In this document: piece after piece, positions 36,591 through 47,486 of the stretch
Position numbering within the stretch: position 1 is the first letter of the stretch
Layout of the letters: each line of letters begins with the position of its first letter
Assembly (NCBI GenBank): GCA_037954665.1
Contig: JBBMOL010000099.1
Span: 1,240,001-1,304,000, forward strand
Length of the DNA: 64,000 bases
From: Laguncularia racemosa
Lineage: Eukaryota; Streptophyta; Magnoliopsida; Myrtales; Combretaceae
Reading direction: 5' to 3'
Notes under the pieces: model-generated
What the model saw: the letters and a program-made list of their open reading frames with translations, nothing else
Databases searched by the model: none
Told to the model about the DNA's origin: nothing
Position numbers and translations under genes: made by a program

Positions 36591-38002
36591 TATGACGACC
36601 CTAAACAAGTGAGTGGGAAACTTAATGATATGCTACAATGTTGTGTTGTGTGTTGATATGCTATGTATGTGAATTCATTTGCTTTGTTGTAGTTGCAATT
36701 GAATGTGATTTGTGTTAAGTTAAGTCATATAGTGAGGTTGAATGAGTTTAGGAAAGAAGTTATAAAGAAATTGGTAGTTAGATAGGTTTAAGATGAATAT
36801 TATGTAAAGAATGTAGATGATAAAATGGTCTGAGGGTTTAGATGTCATTACCTTAACGATAGCACTTAGCACCATATTGCTAGTGCTATTACTATCAGCT
36901 TAACCCATGATTCAAAATTGTTTTCTTTAAACTAAACCAAAATATAGAACCTTAGCTTTTCCTTCTATAGCTACTGAGTAGGTGTGCATAGCTAGAATAG
37001 GATATATAAATATTATTATGTATACATATCAGAGTTTACTTCTGAATGTGTACATATGCTTAGGCAAACTTATTTTCCTATTATATCTATAGAATACACT
37101 CATGAAAATAACTATACAAATCATGAGTGTAACTTTGATTTTTCAACTTAACAATTCCATTTTCTTGCCCTCTTAAGTGAGTGAGGGGAGGTGCCTAGCA
37201 TAATTTCCCTTTAAGTGAAACTACGTTTATAAACCTATGTATATATATATATATATATTACACATAAGTAGATTGAGGACTTAGAAGGAATATATGAGAC
37301 GACTTTGTTGGCTCTCAGAAGTGTGAATAACAGAGCACTTGAGAAGTGCTATGACACAGAGGTTTCACGAATGATGGTCGTAAATCAATCCCAAGTTGTT
37401 GATCTGACGTTTAAGACAATTGGCACAGAGGTGTCAAGTTAACTAAAACCCGATGTATAGTTGGATTGCTCCCATCTACTTGGTTTGGGTTTTGTGTTTG
37501 TTCTATGATGTGAAATGCATGATCTTGCTTATTGTGTTAAGTGTGAAAATGAGTAGTAGTGGATTGTCATGGGACTTCAATAGGTCCCTATGAATTGTTC
37601 TTGTAGTTACTTCATTGCCTTGAATGATAATTGGTTGTGATTATATATGTTGATTAGTCATTTTGAATCAATTTATTAAAGAAGTGGACTCGATTAAAAC
37701 TTGACATGCATTTCCACGAGACATTACATGAGATTGAAGGCCATCACTGCTATAGGATGTGCTAAAAGTGATCGGATGATCGATGTTTCGCTAAGTACGA
37801 ACTAAGTGATTAGGGGATTGTTGCGCCTTGATGGTTCCGAGTCCGACCTGTCTCTTAAGGGTGTAATGCTGAGTGTATTGAGGCACCTAAACCTAAAACA
37901 TTAAAGCTAAAACACAGCTTAAATAAGTGATAAGAATAATGAAGACGTGAGTAAGACTCGGGCACTAATGGTGGCTTCAGAATCGCCAACCCAAGGTCAA
38001 GG
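36591..38002 (+). repeat. Y: left part of an LTR related to the E2 LTR, split by E3
   Basis: 37681-38002 aligns with the E2 LTR at ~20461-20780 (ATGAGATTGAAGGCCATCACTGC, GTGATTAGGGGATTGT, GGTGGCTT..AACCCAAGGTCAAGG). Upstream, 36591-37680 has no match in this window. The left edge is unclear: TATGACGACCC at 36591 looks like an LTR start (TGTGACGACCC type) and follows the DRD1-like fragment at once, but Y could also be the continuation of X-A. Interrupted by E3 at 38003. Confidence 0.6.
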
Positions 38003-38698
38003 TGATGAGGATCAACTAGCATCTAAGAGGAAGGAATTAAAATCCCAAGATATATTGCAAGGTATTAGAGGCCCAATGACCCAAGCTAGAGCTAAGAGGA
38101 TGAATGAAGCTTTACAAGGATTAGTCATGGACCTACAAGCTAAGGAATCAAGTTTCATTAAAAGAGAACCAACACTTATCAATTTGATTCACGTTTCCAT
38201 AGAGGGATGCAAGGATTTAGAAGTCATAGAATAAATACATTTTACTGAACTAAAAAGTGAAAAGTATTCTCAGTTTTGTTATTTGTTATGTTTTATTTTA
38301 TTTGTTTGGTTTGTACTTTAGTATATTTAGTTAGAAGTTTCAGTTAATAGAAAGATAAGGTCGAATGCTATGTTAGGAAACTTAGGTTATTATTTTTTGT
38401 GGTGTGATATCCTTATATCACCAAGCAGAGGGGGACGACAACACATTATTATTATTCCATATGGAAAATTACAATTTTTCTTTTGAGAAAGAAAAAACCT
38501 TCTCTTGTTCTTTGAGAAAGAAATCTACAGTTTTCTTCAACATAATTGCTTGGGAATATCTCTTGATAACTTAGGTTTCAGTCAACAGGTGTAATTGGGA
38601 TCTAGTTCCGTTCAACTTGTTCGAAACGTTCCTTAGGAGTTTGATTTCAATTACGATCTTTGGGTTCTAGGTTTAACATACCTAGGTTTTGTGCATCA
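38003..38698 (+). repeat. E3 5' LTR
   Basis: 696 bp, TGATGAGG to GTGCATCA. Its first ~230 bp form an open frame (part of 37947-38234) encoding the pol C-terminal tail with GPMTQARAKRMNEALQGLV. A perfect 7-bp inverted repeat GTGATAT/ATATCAC lies at 38404-38410 and 38415-38421. Confidence 0.88.
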
Positions 38699-38700
38699 TT

Positions 38701-38712
38701 TGGTATCAGAGC
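38701..38712 (+). other. E3 primer binding site
   Basis: TGGTATCAGAGC, exact initiator-Met tRNA type, two bases after the LTR. Confidence 0.92.
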
Positions 38713-39437
38713 TTTAGCTTATTGGATCAAGTAAACTCTATCCTTGTTAAATTAGTTGTTTGTTCAATTCCATATTTCTTATTCATACCCTAGAATTTTG
38801 TATAAAAAAAAATTTTGATTCGGTCATAGGAGATCTATTGGTGATTGGTAATAACAATTGTTATCTTAGTTAATCGAAATTCAAGATTGTGATTCTTGTT
38901 CTATCTCTTTAAGAATTCGTATAAAAAAAAAATTCATGTTTGGCAGTGAAAAGATCCAATTGCCGAAAATCACAAGATAAATTCTTACTTTGCAAATCGC
39001 ATAATCAATTGTCACAATACACTTTCCAATTCCTACCATAAACATATCCTTATCTTTCCAATTTTGTATCTGAATTGCATTCACACTCCTTGACATATTC
39101 AATGCAATATTGATTCCTTCGATTCGTGATAGGGATTGCTTTGGCTTGTGTTTCCAAATTTGGTAGTGAGTCTTTTTTCATATCAATTATTCTCCATTGC
39201 TTGCCGTGACTTAGAACAGAATAAGTAGTTAATAGATTTACCTTAGTGGTTGCGTTGAGGATGTTTCCTATCCGAGTTCATATCAAAGAATTGTAAAAGC
39301 AGGTTGTGAAGACATTCTTGCTGAGAGCTAAACACGAGTGAATTGTGAGAGCATTAGTATTTGAGAGTAACACACGAGTGAGTTGTGAGGGACATATTAT
39401 AAATTGTGTTACTAATTATTTTCTTCACTGAAGAGAC

Positions 39438-40570
39438 ATGTCAGGACAAAACCCAACTGGAGGTGAGAATAGTTGAGGGGAGAATAGGGTGATGTTTGAT
39501 GCATTGATAAGGGAGATGAAGAAAATCTTAAGTTGTGAGCTTGAACAAATCCATAAGAGGATGGATAAGATGGAAAGGAGTAAAGAACCATCTAGTAGTA
39601 CTAATGTCAGGCGAGGCATGAGTAGACCATTGAGGGGAGGAATTAAGATAGAAGAAGGTAAGGAAACGGATTCAGGGGAGTATAATTACGTGAGGGGGAG
39701 AGGGAACACCTAGAGGCGAGACAGTAACTTAGGAAGTATTAAGATGAAGATACTTTTGTTTCAGGGGAAAAATGATCCAGAGTTGTACTTGGAGTGGGAG
39801 AGGAAGATGGATCACGTATTTGAATGCCACAAATATACTAAGGAGATGAAAATCAAATTAGCTGCAGTTGAATTCTCATAATATGCTAGTGTGTGGTGGA
39901 ACCAGCTAGTACGTAATAGGCGTAGATATGGAGAGCGACCTGTTAGTACCTAGGATGAGATGAAGACTATTATGCAGAAGTGGTTTATCCTTAGTCATTA
40001 TCATAGGGATTTGCTCAGGAAGTTTCAGGGATTGACACAAGGGTCTAAGAGTGTAGAGGACTATTATAAGGAAATGGAGATAGCCATGATTAGAGCCAGA
40101 GTGGAGGTGGATGATGAGGCGACAATGGCCAGATTCATTAATGGGTTGAATCGAGAGATTGCTGATGTGGTGGACTTACATCATTATTTAGATATAGAAG
40201 AATTGTTGCATAGGGCGATTAAGGTAGACCGACAATTGAAGTATAAGAGCAATATAAGATTTGGGGCGACTTCTAACTCTTTATGGAAGTCTAATAGGAA
40301 GAAGAATCTTACAGATTCCGAGTCTAAAGAGGATGTGAAGGCTAAGAGTCTAGTCACTGCTTTTTAAGGTAAAACTAACACTAAACCATTGGCGAGAACT
40401 CGAGATATTAAATGTTTCAGGTGTTAGGGATTTAGACATATTGCATCTTAATGTCCAAATTAAAGGGCTATGATCATTTGTGACAATGGAGATGTAGAGA
40501 GCATTAGATTAGAGGAGGATGATATATCACTGTCAGAGGAATATAAGGATGTTGATTTGGAGAGACCCGT
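39438..40570 (+). pseudogene. E3 gag
   Basis: ATG at 39438 (MSGQNPTGGEN) starts a frame shared with the open stretches 39489-39713 and 39960-40367. Gag core: KMKILLFQGKNDPELYLEWE at ~39745, VWWNQLVRNRRR at ~39890, KSVEDYYKEMEIAMIRAR at ~40050, ATMARFINGLNREI at ~40122. Degraded zinc knuckle CFRC.GFRHIAS.CPN at ~40412-40460. Stops at several Gln/Arg/Trp positions. Closest relative in the window is the E4 gag. Confidence 0.82.
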
Positions 40571-40572
40571 GA

Positions 40573-42224
40573 GTGGAGAGTTATATGTCACTAGATGAGT
40601 ACTCAATGTTCAATCGTAGGAGGATGGTGAAGGGATCCAACATGAACACATCTTTCATACACAGTCATGTACAAAAAAAAGTATGTAGTTTGATCATCGA
40701 TAATGGCAACTGCACTAACGTTGCTAGTACCTTGTTGGTTGATAAGATGCAATTGAAAGCTATAAAACATCAAAAGCCATATCAATTACAGTGGTTGAAT
40801 GAGTGTGGAGAAGTAAAGGTGACCAGACGGGTTCTTATAGTCTTCTCCATAGGGAGTTATAATGATGAAGTGATGTGTGATGTGGTCCCTATGTAGGTTA
40901 ATCACTTATTATTGGGGTGACAATGGCAATTTGATAGGAAAGTGAAGTATGACGGGTACAAGAATCAATATTCTATTGTTCTAAACAAAAGGAAGGTGGT
41001 TCTAACTCTATGGAAACCTTAGGAAGCTTGCAAGGATCAAGTGAAAATTGCAAAAGAATTCAGAGAGAAACACGTGAGTGTGCGAGAAAAGAGTGAGAAA
41101 CAAACACTGGTGAGCCATGAGGGAAAAGATTTTGAAACACGGAGAGGAGAGAGCATTGTGAGAAAAAGTGAGGTCAAGAGTGCAATGTTGGCAAAGAAAC
41201 CACTACTTGTACTTATGTACAAGGATGTATATTTTACTAATACTGACCTTAACTCTTTATTGCCTAGTATGGTGGTGTCTCTATTGCAGGAATATGAAGA
41301 CTTGTTTCTTGAAGAAGTACCGAAGGGTCTACCTCCACTACAAGGTATCGAGTACCAAACTAATTTCTTACCAAGCGCATCTATTCCTAATCGGCCAGCA
41401 TATCGAACTAATCCTGAGGAGGCTAAGGAAATTCAAAAGCAAGTTGATGGATTAATGGAGAAGGGATTTATTAGAGAAAGCCTCAGCCCATGTTTAGTTC
41501 CTGTCATCCTGATTCCCAAGAAGGATGGAATGTGGTGAATGTGTGTCGACTGCCGGGCAATCAATAAGATAACAGTTAAGTACAGGCATCCTATCCCTAG
41601 GCTAGATGACATGCTCGATGAATTGCATAGTGCACGTTTATTTTCTAAAATTGACCTAAAGAATGACTATTATCAAATTCGTATGAAAGAAGGGGATGAA
41701 TGGAAAATAGCATTTAAAACTAAACATAGATTATATGAATGGATGGTAATGCCTTTCGGGTTAACAAACACACCTAGCATTTTCATGAGGTTAATGAATT
41801 ATGTTCTGCTTTATTTTATTGGAAAGTTTGTTGTTATATATTTTGATGACATTTTAATTTATAGCAGGATATTAGATGATCATGTTCAGCATCTGCAGTG
41901 TGTGTTTAACATTTTAAGGGAAAACTAATTACATGCCAATTTAAAGAAGTGCACTTTTTGTATGGAAATTGTGGTTTTTCTTGGATTTGTTGTAGGTGCA
42001 AATGGGATAGCTATGGACGAGGAGAAGGTGAAGGCGATTTGGGAGTAGCTAACACCAAAGAATGCAAATGAGGTCAAGAGCTTCCATGGCTTAGCAAGTT
42101 TTTATAGGAGGTTTGTGAGGGATTCCAGTTCCATTGCTGCTCCTCTAAATGATCTTGTTAAGAAAAATGCTGACTTTAAGTGGACTGAAGTACATGAGAA
42201 GGCGTTCCAAACTTTGAAAGGTAA
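40573..42224 (+). pseudogene. E3 protease and reverse transcriptase
   Basis: Protease: after an indel in the A-run near 40670, CSLIIDNGNCTNVAS at ~40682-40725 with the catalytic Asp, then YQLQWLNECGEVKVTRR. Linker 41041-41300. RT: PNRPAYRTNPEEAKEIQKQVD at ~41390, IPKKDG, TGA at 41536 where an Arg is expected, MCVDCRAINKITVKYRHPIP at 41539, KIDLKNDYYQIRMKEGDEWKIAFKT, MPFGLTN, YFDDILIYS at ~41840, KCTFCMEIVVFLGFV, SFHGLASFYRRFV at ~42080. Breaks off after LKGKL at 42224, where E4 inserted. Confidence 0.85.
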
Positions 42225-42229
42225 GTTAA

Positions 42230-43014
42230 TGATGAGATCCATGATGAGAGCCAAGTCGGAAGAAGAAATGTGGATCCTCTTGAAGTGCCGCCTGGACCGA
42301 TCACAAGAAATCAAGCGAAACGATTCAAGGAAGTACTTAACGGGTTGATAAAGGTGGTCGATGAAGCCGGAAAGGATTGGAGCAATCATGAAGTTGAAAC
42401 GGATTGGAACAACCATGGGAAGACCCTTGCTTTTATACAAGTCACACTGGACACGGGTTGAAGAGGGCGTGTATTTTCAAGGCACCGCTATGTATGAATT
42501 CCAAGATTGCACAGAAAGATACACGGCCAAAGTACACGGGCGTGTATGTTGCCAGAAGTTGCACAGAAAAGTACACGGCCAAAGTACACGGTCGTGTACA
42601 CGGCCGTGTATCCCTTGCTGGCCAGCTTGTTCTGTTTTCACGTTTTTACGCCACTTATCTAAACTATGTCGTTTTGGACTTGTTTTACACGAATTGTAAC
42701 CCTAGTATAAAAGCTCCTAGGGTTTAGAACAATAGGGAACATACATCTTTGAACATTAAACACTTTTAAGAGGCACCTCTCTTGGTTCTTCAAGAACTAA
42801 ATCGAACTTATCGGATTGATTTCCGTAGCGTTCATCCCGACTTATCAATCGGTCTTTCATCCCGATTGTGGCGTCTTCATTTTATACCAAGGTTCTTGTC
42901 TCGCTTATAGACAACGGGTCGCGGTTTCCACTTTAGGTGTTTGGGAGTCTTAGGCAACGAATTTCCGAACGAATTGGTATTGGGTTTCGTCACGGGTTGG
43001 CGTGGTTCGTATCA
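42230..43014 (+). repeat. E4 5' LTR
   Basis: 785 bp, TGATGAGATCC to GTATCA. Two copies of a 52-bp repeat (starts 42517 and 42569) with ACACGGCCAAAGTACACGGG. TATA box TATAAAA at 42706-42712 is enclosed by a perfect 8-bp inverted repeat AACCCTAG (42698-42705) and CTAGGGTT (42717-42724). The first ~230 bp encode the pol tail (PLEVPPGPITRNQAKRFKE). Confidence 0.9.
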
Positions 43015-43017
43015 GTT

Positions 43018-43029
43018 TGGTATCAGAGC
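43018..43029 (+). other. E4 primer binding site
   Basis: TGGTATCAGAGC, exact initiator-Met tRNA type, three bases after the LTR. Confidence 0.92.
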
Positions 43030-43521
43030 TTAGGTTTGTCAAAACATCAAGTTCGGTTGAGGAAGGTAATATCAAAAACCCTAACTCCAATCGTTCATAT
43101 CAATTATCGTATTCAATTTCGTAGTATTGATTGTCTTTTGATAGTGTAATATCGCCTAGGAGATTGTTAAAAAAAAAAGAGAGTAAAAAATCACTACAAA
43201 AAAAAAAGAAGAGAAAAGAAAAGAAAAGAAAAACGTGATAAAAAGCAAAACAGAGACAAAAAAAAAATTCGGATAAAAAAATAGAGGAAAATTTACGAAC
43301 CCTAGAGTTGTTTTGAATTCTACGGAAGGAAATTGGTGTAGTTCGGGTTAGTTCCAAGAGAATTGAGAAGAGGAAATTGGTGAGTGATATCATCATTATT
43401 TGTGAGAATACACGAGTGACTGTGTGATATCGTCATTTGAGCGAAACACGTAAGGGAGTGTATCGTGAGGTTTAATTATATATATATATTTGTGTTAGTA
43501 CTAATCTTTTCTACAGTGACT

Positions 43522-45279
43522 ATGTCGAGATAACATTCTCCTAAAGTTGAGAGGGGAAGGTTTGATGCTAGGTTAGTAATTGAGGCGTTGAGGGGAGAAA
43601 TGAAGAGGATGTTCCAAGAAGGAATTGAACAAATTCATGAGACGGTAGAGCAAAGACTAGAGCAATCCACAAACGTATTCCAAGGGCATAAGTGGGAGAG
43701 TCATTCTAGGAGAGTACTGAGGGGTGGAGATGAAATGTCGGATGATGATTTTGACGAGCCTTCTGTCGGGAGTTATAGAGGATATAGTGGTCGGAATAGA
43801 GGAACTAGGATTTGGGAAGATAGAGGAGATAGGAATAGAGAGGATGATCAATTGAGTAGCATAAAGATGAAGATTCCTCCTTTCTAAGAGAAGAATGATC
43901 CCGAGGCGTACTTAGAGTGGGAGAAAAAGGTGGAGATGGTATTTGACTGTCACAACTATACTGGGAGAAAGAAGGTAAAACTTGCTGCCATTGAATTTTC
44001 GGATTATGCTATAGTGTGGTGGGATCAACTAATGTTGAATAGGAGAAGGAGTGGCGAGCCACCTATTGAGTCTTGGGAAGAGATGAAAAGAGTGATAAAG
44101 AAGCGGTTTGTACCTGTGTATTACTATCGTGAATTGCACAACAAGTTGCAAACTCTTAGGCAGGGAAGCCGGAGTGTAGATGAATATTTCAAGGAGATGG
44201 AAGTCACTATGATTAGGGCGAATGTAGAGGAGGATAGAGAGGCTACAATGGCTAGATTTCTTGCGGGGTTGAATAGAGAAATCCAAAATGTTGTTGAATT
44301 GCAGCATTATGTAGAATTGGAGGATATGGTCCACATGGCTATAAAAGTTGAGAACCAGCACAAGAGGAGAGGTAGTAGTAATGCACGGTTGCAACAGGGT
44401 AATGGTTCATCTACTTGGAAGAATAATCATTGGAAGAAGGAAGAAAAGCCTTTACCCACCAAACCAAAAGGGGAGCTGAGGCAAGCGGGTTCTACTCCTG
44501 GTAATCAAGGTAACCCTGAATCTTCTACTTCTAGAAATCGTGACATTAGATGTTTTAAATGTCAAGGTAGAGGCCATATTGCTAGTCAATGTCCAAATAG
44601 GCGTGTGATGATTTTACGTGATGATGGAGAGTATGAGACTGAGGGGGATAGTGAAGAAGAGGATATGCCTCCATTAGAGGATGCTAGTGATGATGAGGAG
44701 CCTGCAATGGGAAGGCTAGTGGCAGTAGTGAAGAGAGCTTTGAATGTGCAGGTGAAGGAAGAAGAGGAGGTGCAAAGGGAGAATATATTTCATACTAGAT
44801 GTTATCTAGGAGATCACATTTGTAGTTTGATTATTGATGGGAGAAGTTGCACCAATGTAGTGAGTAATTTTATTGTTGAGAGGCTGGGGCTCAAAATTGT
44901 TAGACACCCTAGTCCATATAAATTGCAGTGGTTGAATGATAGTGGTGAGACTAAGGTGAGTAAGCAAGCCTTGATTGGGTTTCGTATTGGTAGGTATGAG
45001 GATGAGGTGTTATGTGATGTATTGCCAATGCAAGCATGTCATGTGTTGTTGGGGAGGCCATGGCAATTTGATAGGAAGGTTGTGCATGATGGCTTTTCTA
45101 ACAAGTATATGCTTGTTCACCAAGGGAAGAGCTTTAATCTTAAACCGTTAACACCTAAGCAGGTGTATGAGGACCAGTTGCAGCTACAACAGTCGTTTGC
45201 AAAACACAAGGTGAGTGAAAAGCAGAGTGAGAGTGAGAGAGTAAAAGACAATGAGAAGACAAAGGAATATAAAAGTTAG
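43522..45279 (+). pseudogene. E4 gag-protease, nearly open
   Basis: ATG at 43522 (MSR, then TAA at 43531), same frame to the TAG at 45277. Gag core YLEWEKKVEMVFDCHNYT (~43908), AIVWWDQLMLNRRRSGE (~44008), VDEYFKEMEVTMIRANVEED (~44176), ATMARFLAGLNREIQNVV. One complete zinc knuckle CFKCQGRGHIASQC (C-x2-C-x4-H-x4-C) at ~44551-44592. An acidic linker (EGDSEEEDMPPLEDASDDEE) is followed by a protease: SLIIDGRSCTNVVS at ~44824, with Asp but an altered neighbouring motif, and HVLLGRPW at ~45040. The stretch 43930-45279 is 449 codons without a stop. Confidence 0.85.
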
Positions 45280-46875
45280 GATCAAAAGGAAAAGGAGAGG
45301 AAGGCTGGAAAGAGTGTGAGAGGCCAAGTTGAAGGGGGATCAACTTCGGTGGTGAGTGAAAAGGAGAGGGCAGCCTTGCAAAAGGAGAGTTGTGTGGCAA
45401 GAGCGAGTGTAGTAAGGAGAGCGTTAGTGATGAGGCAACCTATGTTGTTTCTGGTTTTTAAAGAAACATGTTTGACTACTAACGAACTATCTAACTCTCT
45501 GCCTAGTGTGGTTGTGTCTCTTGTGCAGGACTTTGAAAATGTCTTTCCGAAGGAACTCCAAAGGCAGGTCGATGAATTAATGGAGAAGGGATACATGAGA
45601 GAAGGCATGAGTCCATGTGCAGTGCCTGTGATTTTTGTGCCTAAGAAGGATGGGACAGGGAGACTGTGTGTTGACTGCAGTGCCATCAACAACATTACGG
45701 TAAAGTATCGTCATCCTATTCCTTGCTTAGATGACTTCTTAGATTGGTTATATGAGTATAGTGTCATTCCTCATGAGCCTTGGATAGATATGTCCATAGA
45801 TTTTGTGTTAGGATTATCTAGGCCTAGGCATGGTCAAGATTCTATTTTTGTGATTGTGGATAGGATTTCTAAAATGGTTCATTTCATTCCTTGTCATAAA
45901 ACTGATGATGCTATACACATTGTTGATTTGTTCTTTAGAAAGGTAGTGCGTCCGCATAGTATACCTAGAAGCATTGTTAGTGATCGAGGTGAGAAATTTT
46001 TGAGTCATTTCTGGAGAGTATTGTGGGAAAAGTTGGGAATTAAACGAATGTTTTCGATTATTTGTCACCCACAAACTGATGGGCAAACTGAGGTGGTTAA
46101 CAGTACTTTAATTCAATTGTTGAGGGCAATCATAGAGACGAACATTAGGACCTGGAAGGATTGCCTACCATTTGTGGAGTTTGCGTATAATAGGGCTTTA
46201 CATAGCACTACTCATTGTTTACCATTTGAGATTGTGTATGATTTTAACCCATTGGTTCCTAATTATTTATTGCCATTGCAACTTAACAAGTTTGTGAGTT
46301 TTGATGCTGATTTTAAGACAGATTTCGCGAGAAGGCTAAATATTGAGCGAAGAGTAGAGCAGTATGTGAAACAAGCCAACAAGGGTTGTCTACAAGCTGT
46401 TTTTGAACCTGGAGATTGGGTTTGGGTTCATATGCATAAAGAGCGGATTCTCGTACAGTGTAGATCTAAAATACTTCCTAGAGGCGATGGACCAATTCAA
46501 AGTCTTAAGCGCATAAATGATAATGCATACAAAAAAGATCTACCAGGTGAGTATCCAGTAAGTATCATGTTTAATGTTACTGATCTAAGTCCATTTGATG
46601 TAGGCAATGATTTGAGGACAAATCCTTTTCAAGAGGAGGGGAATGATGAGATCTATGATGAGAGCCAAGCCGTAAGAAGAAATGTGGATCCTCTTGAAGT
46701 GCCACCTAGACCGATCACAAGAAATCGAGCAAAACGATTTAAGGAAGCACTTAACGGGTTGATAAAGGTTGTCCATGAAGCCGGAAAGGATTGGAGCAAT
46801 CATGAAGTTGGAACGGATTGGAACAACCATGGGAAGATCCTTGCCTTTGTACAAGTTATATTGGACACGGGTTGA
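45280..46875 (+). pseudogene. E4 truncated pol: RT start fused in frame to integrase, running into the 3' LTR
   Basis: Continuous with gag in frame past the single TAG at 45277-45279; the open frame lacks its own ATG at 45316 (GTG). The RT N-terminus is present: QVDELMEKGYMREGMSPCAV, FVPKKDGTGRLCVDCSAINN, RHPIPCLDDFLDWL. At ~45745 it passes directly into integrase: PHEPWIDMSIDFVLGL, FVIVDRISKMVHFIP, SIVSDRGEKFLSHFW, HPQTDGQTEVVN. The three catalytic acidic residues of integrase (D in SIDF, D in SDRG, E in QTEV) are visible. The integrase zinc domain, RT active site and RNase H are gone. Ends with NVTDLSPFDVGNDLRTNPFQEE, then ~77 codons inside the 3' LTR including PRPITRNRAKRFKEAL. Confidence 0.85.
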
Positions 46876-47481
46876 AGAGGGCGTGTACTTTTAAGGCACG
46901 GCCATGTAGGAGTTAAGCAAATCCACAGAAAGATACACGGCCAAAGTACACGGGCGTGTATGTTGCCAGAAGTTGCACAGAAAGATACACGGCCAAAGTA
47001 CACGGGCGTGTATGTTGCCAGAAGTTGCACAGAAAGGTACACGACCAAAGTACACGGGCGTGTACACGGCCGTGTATCCCCTGCCGGCCAGCTTGTTTTG
47101 TTTTCGCGTTTTTACGCCACTTATCTAAACTACGTCGTTTTGGACTTGTTTTACATGAATTGTAACCCTAGTATAAAAGCTCCTAGGGTTTAGAATAATA
47201 GAATAACTTACATCTTTGAACATTAAACACTTTTGAGAGGCACCTCTCTTGGTTCTTCAAGAACTAAATCGAACTTATCGGATTGATTTCCGTGGCGTTC
47301 ATCCCGACTTATCAATCGGTCTTTCATCCCGATTGTGGCGTCTTCATTTTATACCAAGGTTCTTGTCTCGCTTATAGACAATGGGTCGTGGTTTCCACTT
47401 TAGGTGTTTGGGCGTCTTAGGCAACGAATTTCCGAACGTATTGGTATTGGGTTTCGTCACGAGTTGGCGTGGTTCGTATCA
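46644..47481 (+). repeat. E4 3' LTR
   Basis: 838 bp, TGATGAGATC to GTATCA. Three 52-bp units (starts 46931, 46983 and 47035), against two in the 5' LTR, account almost exactly for the length difference. TATA box at 47172-47178 lies inside the inverted repeat AACCCTAG/CTAGGGTT (47164-47171 and 47183-47190). Confidence 0.9.
46931..47086 (+). repeat. 52-bp tandem repeat, three units, in the E4 3' LTR
   Basis: Each unit holds TACACGGCCAAAGTACACGG followed by GCGTGTA-type half-palindromes and GCCAGAAGTTGCACAG. Exact 52-bp period. Confidence 0.88.
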
Positions 47482-47486
47482 GTTAA

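Larger units (their letters stand above)
42230..47481 (+). mobile_element. E4: nested LTR element with RT-integrase in-frame deletion
   Basis: 5,252 bp, perfect TSD GTTAA (42225-42229 and 47482-47486). LTRs 42230-43014 and 46644-47481, PBS 43018-43029, polypurine tract AAGAGGAGGGGAA at 46631-46643. One frame covers 43522 to 46875 with only three stops: TAA 43531, TAA 43885 and TAG 45277, each explained by a single CAA/CAG to TAA/TAG change. Most of RT, all RNase H and the integrase N-terminus are missing, so it cannot be autonomous. Its gag is the best preserved in the window. Confidence 0.9.

Noticed and set aside
38701..38712. Matches to the initiator-Met tRNA end
   Set aside because: These 12-bp matches (also at 8645, 21324, 33556 and 43018) are primer binding sites, not tRNA genes; no cloverleaf is present.
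46931..47086. Regular spaced repeats resembling a CRISPR array
   Set aside because: Head-to-tail 52-bp tandem units without unique spacers, inside a plant LTR.
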